A DNA stretch of 6,783 nucleotides from Chloroflexota bacterium (lineage in GTDB: Bacteria; Chloroflexota; Dehalococcoidia; JACPQK01), in assembly GCA_016190535.1 (NCBI GenBank), contig JACPQK010000079.1, positions 1 through 6,783 of the forward strand, given 5' to 3'. The notes beneath the pieces were generated by a model, which saw only the letters and a list, made by a program, of their open reading frames with translations, did not search any database and was not told the DNA's origin. Positions within the stretch are counted from its first letter, which is position 1. Every line of letters begins with the position of its first letter. Below are positions 1-4,751 of the stretch, piece after piece. The translations under genes were made by a program, and so were the position numbers.

Positions 1-2
1 AC

Positions 3-845
3 GGCCTGCCGGAGATCATTATCTCCTACGAGTCAGGCATGGACCGCAGCCCAGAGTACGACATCATCTACGGGAGGTCCACGGCCGGCTCCCTGCTGCG
101 AGGCCCCCTGGCCCGCATCCTGGTCCACCACTGGCGGCTGAAGCACGATCTGCCCCGCATCATCGCCGCCCAGCGCTTCCGGGTGAAGGACCTGCTCTTC
201 AACTGCGTCTATGCCCGCAATCAGTACATCCTGGCCGGGTTGCTGGACACTGCTGGGGAGACGGCCCTGGCCCAGTCCTTCCGGGAGAGGGCCAGGTTGA
301 CCGAGGCGGCCATTCTCAGCAAGATGTACTCCCCCGGCACTGGTCTGTTCCACAGTCTGGATGCCCGCTACGACAGGGACGTGCCTGTCCCCGTGGCCAC
401 GCTGAGCACCTTTATGCCTCTGCTGCTCCCCGCCATACCTCTCCCCATGGTAGAGGTCCTGGCGGGCCGCCTGTCCGACCCCCAGTCCTTCGGGGCCCAC
501 TACCCGGTGCCCGTGGAGCCCCTCTCGGCTTACGCCCAGACCCCTCGGACGCACATCATCTGGCGGGGGATGCAGAGCTGGATACTGCCCAACTGGCTAA
601 TATACCAGGGCCTTCTCCTCCAGGCCCACCGCTTCCCCTCCCTGGCTGCCGAGCTGACAAACCTGGCCCAGGGCTTGGCCCAACGCAGCTATGAGCTGGT
701 ACAGCAGCACGGCTTTTGGGAGTACTACCACTCGGAGACGGGCAAGCCCGGCGGGGCGGTCCACTTCGCCTGGTCCGGTCTGGTGTGGAACATGAGCCAG
801 CCGGAGCAGGCTGAGGCTGGCTTCTTTGGACACCTCTATCCCTAG
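3..845 (+). CDS. GH63/trehalase-like glycoside hydrolase, C-terminal part (5' truncated by window)
   Basis: The reading frame is open from the window edge, so the visible 280 residues are the C-terminal part and the ATG at 39 is internal. The frame opens with GLPEIIISYESGMDRSPEYD. The ESGMD-x-SP motif marks the (alpha/alpha)6-barrel glycosidases of the GH63/trehalase/mannosylglycerate-hydrolase group, where this Asp (visible residue 14) is expected to be the general acid. Near the end, GFWEYYHSETG followed by HFAWSGLVWN matches the closing motif of these barrels, with Glu at visible residue 240 a candidate general base. Alternating helices rich in Ala, Leu and Arg lie between. The family hydrolyses alpha-glucosidic or alpha-mannosidic bonds in oligosaccharides or compatible solutes; the substrate cannot be read here. 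The gene ends at TAG, 141 nt before the AOR gene, which has its own promoter, so it is probably a separate unit. Family assignment is firm, specificity is not. Confidence 0.8.
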   Translation, partial: GLPEIIISYESGMDRSPEYDIIYGRSTAGSLLRGPLARILVHHWRLKHDLPRIIAAQRFRVKDLLFNCVYARNQYILAGLLDTAGETALAQSFRERARLTEAAILSKMYSPGTGLFHSLDARYDRDVPVPVATLSTFMPLLLPAIPLPMVEVLAGRLSDPQSFGAHYPVPVEPLSAYAQTPRTHIIWRGMQSWILPNWLIYQGLLLQAHRFPSLAAELTNLAQGLAQRSYELVQQHGFWEYYHSETGKPGGAVHFAWSGLVWNMSQPEQAEAGFFGHLYP

Positions 846-944
846 CCTGGCCAGGCGCTGAGCTGGGGCTACTATCCCCCGGACAATGTGCCCGATGCCA
901 CTGTTCTGAGGGTCACGCATCATTATGGACGAGCGCAGCATCAC

Positions 945-973
945 ATCACAGATTTGGGGTAAGCTGCTATAAT
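945..973 (+). promoter_or_regulatory. Extended -10 sigma70-type promoter for the AOR operon
   Basis: A perfect TATAAT lies at 968-973, preceded by TGC (965-967), making an extended -10 element. A 4/6 -35 match, ATCACA, lies at 945-950 with the optimal 17-bp spacer. Transcription would start at about 979-982, only about 5-8 nt before the ATG at 987. The mRNA would therefore be almost leaderless. The only purine run, AGGG at 974-977, would lie upstream of the transcript. The rest of the 846-986 gap shows no gene; it holds a 12-bp palindrome, GCCTGGCCAGGC, at 845-856, too compact to be a convincing terminator. Confidence 0.7.
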
Positions 974-986
974 AGGGTTTGTCAAT

Positions 987-2831
987 ATGCACGGCTACAT
1001 GGGAAAGCTCCTCTGGGTTGACCTGACCCGGGGTAAGATCGAGGATGTACCTCTGGACCCAGGCTTGGCCCGAGACTATGTGGGGGGGGTAGGCCTGGGC
1101 ACGCGCCTGGTCTATGATAATGTGGCCTCCGGCGAAGACCCCCTTGGCCCGGGGAACCACCTTATATTCACTGCCGGCCCGCTTACGGGCACCCCCTTCC
1201 CTACCAGCTCCCGCTACGAGGTATGCACCAAGTCCCCTCAGACGGGGATCTGGCTGGACGCGGGCTCCTCCGGTAGGTGGGGAACCGAGCTCAAGCGCAC
1301 CGGCTACGACGCCATCGTTGTCCACGGGGCATCCCCCAGGCCCCTCTACCTCCTGGTTACGGAGGACCGGGCGGAGCTACGGGACGGCACGGACCTCTGG
1401 GGGCAGGATGCGGTAGCAGTCCAGCGCTACCTTCGGCGTCAGCTCGGTGAGCCGGCCCTGAAGGTGGCCGCCATCGGGCCAGCCGGGGAGAACCGTGTCC
1501 TCATCACCTCCATTGTCAATGATGAGGGCAGGGCAGCGGGGCGGGGCGGAGCGGGTGCTGTCATGGGGTCCAAGGGGCTGAAGGCTATCGCCCTGCGGGG
1601 CAGGCGCCAGGTCCCCCTGGCCCATCCCGCCCCTTTCCGCCAGCGGGTGCGGGAGGTGCTGGCGGCCCTGGGCAGAAGCCCCACCTCCCATGCCCTGGCG
1701 CGCTGGGGCACGCCGGCCAATATCGATGCTGCCTGGGTGGCCAGGGACGTGCCCGTCCAGAACTGGCGGCGCTCCGCCTGGAAGGAGGGCCAGGCCAAGA
1801 TCAGCAGCCAGAAGTATGCCGACCTGGTGGCCCAGCGCTACGGCGCTTGCCTCAACTGCCCCATCAAGTGCTCCCGTTGGGTGCGGCTGGAGAGGGAAGG
1901 CCTCCGAATATACGGCCCGGGGCCGGAGTACCAGACGCTGGCCACCTTCGGCCCCCTGCTGCTCAACGACAACCTGGAGGTGGTGCTCGTCGCCAACGAC
2001 CTGTGCAACCGCTATGGCCTGGACACCCTCTCCGCTGGGTCCGCCATTGCCTTTGCCATGGAGGCCTTTGAGCGGGGCATCATCACCCCGGGGGAGGCCG
2101 ATGGCCTCGACCTAACCTGGGGTAACCCTGAGACTATCCTCGGCCTCCTGCACCAGATGGGACAGCGCCGCGGGCTGGGGGAGCTCCTGGGGCAGGGGGT
2201 GAAGCGGGCAGCCGCAGCCCTGGGTAAGGGCAGCGAGGAGTTCGCCCTTCATGTCAAGGGAATGGAGCCACCCATGCATGACCCCAGGGCCTTCTTTGCC
2301 ATGGCGGTGAACTACGCCACCGGCCCGCGGGGGCCGGACCACATGCGGGGCTATGCCCTGGCCCATGAGACCGGTATTTGGACAAAGGGGAAACCCACCA
2401 GCCGCTTCAGTGATGAGGGGAAGGGTGAAGGGGTGCGGCTGGCCCAGGACCGCTCTACGCTCATCAACTGTCTCATACTGTGCATCTTCGGTAGCCAGTC
2501 CCTGGCCCTGGAGGAGGTGGCCGAGGTGCTGACGGCGGCTACGGGGATACCCTACACCGGTGACGAGGTGCTCCGGGTGGGAGAGCGGACGATAAACCTT
2601 CAGCGCGCCTTCAACGTGCGCTGCGGGGTCTCGGGAGTGGACGACACCCTGCCACCCCGCTTGCTCAAGGCAGCCCAGGATAGTGCGGACCCCAACCGGG
2701 CCCCCGACCTGGCCCGGCAGCTCCAGGACTACTACCAGGTCCGGGGCTGGACCCCCCAGGGCATGCTCACCCGGCAGAAGCTGGTGGAGCTGGGCCTGGC
2801 GGCAGTGGCCGACGACCTGGACCTGCCCTGA
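987..2831 (+). CDS. aor: Tungsten-type aldehyde:ferredoxin oxidoreductase (AOR family)
   Basis: This 614-residue protein is a full-length AOR-family enzyme. The family oxidises aldehydes to carboxylic acids with a bis-pyranopterin tungsten cofactor and passes electrons to ferredoxin in the cytoplasm. It opens with MHGYMGKLLWVDLTRGKI, the standard AOR start, which favours the ATG at 987 over the one at 999. The pterin-binding N-terminal domain (about 1-205) shows YVGGVGLGTR (31-40), FTAGPLTGTPFP (61-72) and GPAGENRVLITSIVNDEGR (164-182), then RGGAGAVMGSKGLKA. The [4Fe-4S] site is C288-x2-C291-x3-C295, the same spacing and numbering as in Pyrococcus furiosus AOR; the fourth Cys is C499 or C495 in INCLILCIFG. 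GPEYQT (E314), YGLDTLSAG (D346) and GPDHMRGY (H452) match conserved active-site blocks. The actual aldehyde is unknown; other AOR-family activities cannot be excluded. It is first in a three-gene pterin operon, and no dedicated ferredoxin-like subunit is adjacent. Confidence 0.93.
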   Translation: MHGYMGKLLWVDLTRGKIEDVPLDPGLARDYVGGVGLGTRLVYDNVASGEDPLGPGNHLIFTAGPLTGTPFPTSSRYEVCTKSPQTGIWLDAGSSGRWGTELKRTGYDAIVVHGASPRPLYLLVTEDRAELRDGTDLWGQDAVAVQRYLRRQLGEPALKVAAIGPAGENRVLITSIVNDEGRAAGRGGAGAVMGSKGLKAIALRGRRQVPLAHPAPFRQRVREVLAALGRSPTSHALARWGTPANIDAAWVARDVPVQNWRRSAWKEGQAKISSQKYADLVAQRYGACLNCPIKCSRWVRLEREGLRIYGPGPEYQTLATFGPLLLNDNLEVVLVANDLCNRYGLDTLSAGSAIAFAMEAFERGIITPGEADGLDLTWGNPETILGLLHQMGQRRGLGELLGQGVKRAAAALGKGSEEFALHVKGMEPPMHDPRAFFAMAVNYATGPRGPDHMRGYALAHETGIWTKGKPTSRFSDEGKGEGVRLAQDRSTLINCLILCIFGSQSLALEEVAEVLTAATGIPYTGDEVLRVGERTINLQRAFNVRCGVSGVDDTLPPRLLKAAQDSADPNRAPDLARQLQDYYQVRGWTPQGMLTRQKLVELGLAAVADDLDLP

Positions 2832-2839
2832 GGGCATCC

Positions 2840-3127
2840 TTGCTCGTTCACGTCTCGCTGGTGGGCATCCTGGCGGAATACGCCGGTGGCCCTGACCTCC
2901 AGGTGGAGCTGGGGGAGGGGGCTACCCTGGCGGACCTCCATCGCGCCCTGGGCCAGCGCCCCGGCGCTCGCTTCCCCAGCGAGGTCTGGGACCCCTCCTC
3001 CGGATGCTTCACCGCCGTGGTGCGCTCCTTCATAGACGAGGAGGATGTGGAGGACCTGTCCCGGACCTTGCATGAAGGTAGCCGGGTGATCCTGCTGACC
3101 ATGATCGCGGGTGGCCACCTCTCATGA
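2840..3127 (+). CDS. MoaD/ThiS-family beta-grasp sulfur-carrier-like protein
   Basis: This 95-residue ubiquitin-like protein starts LVHVSLVGILAEYAGG, the usual first strand and helix of MoaD/ThiS. An acidic middle follows, then the typical end GSRVILLTMIAGG. MoaD proteins carry sulfur as a C-terminal thiocarboxylate for building the pterin dithiolene, so a role in supplying cofactor to the flanking AOR and sulfite-oxidase-like enzymes is likely. The start is TTG at 2840: GAGGG at 2830-2834 sits 5 nt upstream, overlapping the AOR stop codon, and any later start would cut into the first strand. The Gly-Gly pair (residues 91-92) is not terminal: His-Leu-Ser follows before the stop. Activation would therefore need trimming, or the protein does not act as a classic carrier. 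It overlaps the next gene by 4 nt (ATGA). Family is well supported; sulfur transfer is inferred. Confidence 0.82.
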   Translation: MLVHVSLVGILAEYAGGPDLQVELGEGATLADLHRALGQRPGARFPSEVWDPSSGCFTAVVRSFIDEEDVEDLSRTLHEGSRVILLTMIAGGHLS

Positions 3128-3684
3128 AGGGCGAAGGGCTTCCCCCAGGCCAGAGGCTGACCGACCAGTTCCCTATCCTCCATATGGGCGCTGTGCCCCC
3201 TTTCTCTCCAGACACCTGGGACTTCACCCTTCGGGGTGAGGTGGAGACAGACCTGCGCTTTACCTGGCCCCAGTTCCAGGCCCTGCCCAGAGTCAGACAA
3301 CGCGGCGATTTCCACTGTGTCACTGGCTGGTCACGTCTCGAAGACCAGTGGGAGGGCGTACGGGTCAGGGACCTGCTGGCCTTCGCCCAGCCCAGGCCCG
3401 GCACCTCCTGTGTCCTCTTCCTGGCAGAAGGGGACTATACTACCAACCTCCCCCTAGAGGAGGCTATGGGTGAGGACGTGCTGCTGGCCCTGGAGCTCAA
3501 TGGCGCCCCCCTGTCTCCGGAGCATGGCAGTCCGGTGCGCCTCCTGGTGCCCAGCAGGTACGCTTACAAGAGCGCCAAGTGGCTCCGGGGTATTTCCCTG
3601 AGCCGGGAGCTAAAGCTGGGCTATTGGGAGAGCCGGGGCTATAGCAGCACCGCCGACCCCTGGAGCGAGGACCGCTACGCCTAG
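3124..3684 (+). CDS. Sulfite oxidase-like molybdopterin oxidoreductase (YuiH-like, cytoplasmic)
   Basis: This 186-residue protein is the compact single-domain form of the sulfite oxidase/MsrP molybdopterin fold. DFHCVTGWSRLEDQWEGV (62-79) contains Cys65, the residue expected to ligate molybdenum, followed by RVRDLL. The later blocks EHGSPVRLLVP (133-143), YKSAKWLRGI (148-157) and GYWESRGYSSTADPWSEDRY (166-185) are characteristic of the YuiH-like group. There is no Tat or Sec signal, no haem domain and no dimerisation domain, so a cytoplasmic enzyme binding a single pterin is expected. The physiological substrate of this group is not established. The ATG overlaps the MoaD-like stop as ATGA and lacks a strong Shine-Dalgarno, suggesting translational coupling. 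It closes the AOR-MoaD operon; two different pterin enzymes sharing one sulfur-carrier gene is the notable context. Confidence 0.88.
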   Translation: MKGEGLPPGQRLTDQFPILHMGAVPPFSPDTWDFTLRGEVETDLRFTWPQFQALPRVRQRGDFHCVTGWSRLEDQWEGVRVRDLLAFAQPRPGTSCVLFLAEGDYTTNLPLEEAMGEDVLLALELNGAPLSPEHGSPVRLLVPSRYAYKSAKWLRGISLSRELKLGYWESRGYSSTADPWSEDRYA

Positions 3685-3727
3685 CCCCCTGCCCCCTAAA
3701 GGTCCCCGGCAGAGGCCATTTACGATT

Positions 3728-3756
3728 GCCCCCGGCTGAAGCGGGGGCTTCATGCC
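3728..3756 (+). terminator. GC-rich hairpin, possible terminator of the AOR operon
   Basis: GCCCCCG (3728-3734) pairs perfectly with CGGGGGC (3742-3748) around a 7-nt loop, 44 nt after the sulfite-oxidase-like stop codon. The following TTCATGCCTCTT is only moderately T-rich, so it is not an ideal intrinsic terminator. An alternative, mutually exclusive fold exists: GGC (3734-3736) plus TGAAGC (3737-3742) pairs with GCTTCA (3747-3752) plus GCC (3754-3756), with one bulged T. Overlapping alternative hairpins are also seen at the ends of IS200/IS605-type elements, but no transposase is near. Confidence 0.45.
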
Positions 3757-3757
3757 T

Positions 3758-3773
3758 CTTCCTTTCGAGGAAG
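3758..3773 (+). other. Hairpin with TTCG tetraloop
   Basis: CTTCCT (3758-3763) and AGGAAG (3768-3773) form a perfect 6-bp stem closing a TTCG tetraloop, an unusually stable loop type in RNA. It sits directly after the GC-rich hairpin and may protect the 3' end of the upstream mRNA or be part of the same terminator or element remnant. No T-run follows. Confidence 0.5.
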
Positions 3774-3800
3774 GATGGGGCGTCCCTAAACTACCTCCCC

Positions 3801-3906
3801 ACCCAAGAATAGCGATTGACCTCCGTAGGGCAGGTTTCCGAACCTGCCCGCCCACGAGGGTCGGGTGGGGAACCCCGACCTACAGATTGAATCGCTGTTC
3901 TTGGGT
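3801..3906. repeat. REPIN-like palindromic element with 17-bp inverted ends
   Basis: ACCCAAGAATAGCGATT (3801-3817) is the reverse complement of 3890-3906 with one mismatch in 17. Inside are two hairpins in inverted orientation. The left one is GTAG (3825-3828) followed by a perfect stem, GGGCAGGTT (3828-3836) with AACCTGCCC (3841-3849), around TCCG. The right one, read on the opposite strand, is GTAG (complement of 3880-3883) followed by GTCGGG/CCCGAC within stem 3859-3865/3874-3880. A GTAG tetranucleotide 5' of a hairpin is the signature of REP sequences mobilised by RAYT (TnpA-REP) transposases, and two inverted REPs form a REPIN. Both sides are flanked by CCCC (3797-3800 and 3907-3910), a possible but low-complexity target duplication. 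Copy number elsewhere in the genome is unknown from this window. Confidence 0.7.
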
Positions 3907-3919
3907 CCCCAGCAACGGC

Positions 3920-3948
3920 TTGACAAAAGGGATAATGGTTTCTATTGT
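3920..3948 (+). promoter_or_regulatory. Sigma70-type promoter for the cytochrome oxidase operon
   Basis: A perfect -35 TTGACA lies at 3920-3925, with a 17-bp spacer before TATTGT (3943-3948), a 4/6 -10 match. Transcription would begin near 3955, giving a leader of about 47 nt before the GTG start of subunit II. The -35 begins only 14 nt beyond the end of the palindromic repeat, so that element could influence expression. No clear operator was recognised in the leader. Confidence 0.62.
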
Positions 3949-3989
3949 TACTTCAGTGCCGGTCGGCATACCTTAATCTCGGCTGTTTC

Positions 3990-3997
3990 GAGGGGGG
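3990..3997 (+). promoter_or_regulatory. Ribosome binding site deciding the GTG start of subunit II
   Basis: GAGGGGGG lies 4 nt upstream of GTG at 4002. The polar-then-hydrophobic N-terminus that follows fits this start. The next in-frame ATG candidates lie inside or after the first membrane helix. Confidence 0.6.
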
Positions 3998-4001
3998 CTA
4001 A

Positions 4002-4706
4002 GTGCGGAAGCACTGGGTTATACCCACGGCGCTCACCGTTGTCATCTCTGTTCTTGTTATCCTGCTCTTCCTCAATACGTCCTTCCTCCCCCTCAATGCC
4101 AGCGACCAGGGCAGACCGGTAGACACGTTGTTCAGAGTTATGTTTGCCCTTGGCGGGATAATCTTTGTACTGGTGATGGTGATCCTGCTTTACAGTGTGC
4201 TGGCCTTTCGGCGGCGGCCCGGCGACATGGAGGACGGCCCTCCCCTGGAGGGGCATGCGGGTCTGGAGACCGTATGGACGCTCGTTCCCCTGGCTATTGT
4301 GGTCATCCTGGCCGTCTATGGGGGCATCGTGCTCAAGGACATAATCGGCCCCCCGCCTGGAGAGGAGCTGGTAGTGAGGGTTGACTCCTTTCAGTGGGGA
4401 TGGCGTTTCGAGTACCCTCAGCACGGTGTCATCTCTCCCGTCCTGCGTTTGCCTGTGGACCGGCCCGTGCTCCTGGAGCTTACCAGCCGCGACGTGGTCC
4501 ACTCTTTCTGGGTCCCCGAGTTCCGGGTCAAGCAGGACGCCGTTCCTGGCATGACCACCCACTTGCGGATCACCCCTACGCTTATCGGGGAGTACCGGCT
4601 TTACTGCGCGGAGCTCTGCGGGCTGGCCCACTGGGCCATGCAGGCGCCGGTGAGTGTGCTGGACCAGGCGGACTTTCAGCGCTGGGTAGCGGAGCAGCGC
4701 CGGTGA
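4002..4706 (+). CDS. coxB: Cytochrome c oxidase subunit II (CuA-containing)
   Basis: This 234-residue membrane protein is subunit II of a haem-copper oxidase, which accepts electrons from cytochrome c at its external CuA centre and passes them to subunit I. The CuA ligands are all visible: H167 (in VVHSFWVP), C202, E204 and C206 (CAELC), H210 and M213. The aromatic patch QWGWRFEYP (131-139) lies before the CuA domain. Hydrophobic segments lie at about 7-29, 45-69 and 92-111. The last two, with LETVWTLVP (88-96), match the normal two helices, so the first is an extra anchor or an uncleaved or cleaved signal; no lipobox Cys is present. There is no fused cytochrome c domain, so this is not a caa3-type fusion and needs a separate donor. 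The start is GTG. It heads the oxidase operon and is followed by subunit I after 45 nt. Confidence 0.95.
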   Translation: MRKHWVIPTALTVVISVLVILLFLNTSFLPLNASDQGRPVDTLFRVMFALGGIIFVLVMVILLYSVLAFRRRPGDMEDGPPLEGHAGLETVWTLVPLAIVVILAVYGGIVLKDIIGPPPGEELVVRVDSFQWGWRFEYPQHGVISPVLRLPVDRPVLLELTSRDVVHSFWVPEFRVKQDAVPGMTTHLRITPTLIGEYRLYCAELCGLAHWAMQAPVSVLDQADFQRWVAEQRR

Positions 4707-4751
4707 TGACCCTCCGCGCCGAGGGGCGAAAGGGTTTGCTGTGAGGACGCG

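Larger units (their letters stand above)
3685..4001. other. 317-nt non-coding region between the pterin and oxidase operons
   Basis: No protein-like frame is seen here: small open frames exist but their translations are repetitive and lack a ribosome site. In order, the region holds a C-rich stretch (3685-3727), a hairpin cluster (3728-3773), a C-rich spacer, a 106-bp palindromic repeat (3801-3906), and a promoter with leader for the oxidase operon (3920-4001). It probably ends one transcript and starts the next. Confidence 0.75.

Noticed and set aside
845..856. Palindrome GCCTGGCCAGGC at the end of the hydrolase gene
   Set aside because: With a minimal loop it gives only about a 4-bp stem and no T-run follows, so it is not called a terminator.
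925..972. 15-codon frame MDERSITSQIWGKLL upstream of the AOR gene
   Set aside because: It overlaps the -35 and -10 elements, so it would not be on the AOR transcript, and the nearest SD-like GAGGG is 12 nt away.
597..1325. 242-codon open frame on the minus strand
   Set aside because: It lies opposite the hydrolase end, the promoter and the AOR N-terminus. Its translation has no family character, and the + strand encodes clear motifs.
2112..2837. 241-codon open frame on the minus strand
   Set aside because: It is antisense to the conserved C-terminal domain of the AOR; the open frame is a by-product of high GC.
3801..3906. CRISPR repeat or riboswitch as an explanation for the palindromic region
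   Set aside because: There are only two inverted units, no direct repeats with spacers, and no recognised riboswitch core; a REPIN-like element fits better.
3752..4122. Small + strand open frames across the intergenic region
   Set aside because: They run through hairpins, the palindromic repeat and the oxidase promoter, and lack ribosome sites and protein-like composition.
4706..4744. 12-residue frame starting in the stop codon of subunit II
   Set aside because: The TGATG overlap is suggestive, but the peptide MTLRAEGRKGLL has no helix or known family; it is most likely spacer containing the subunit I ribosome site.
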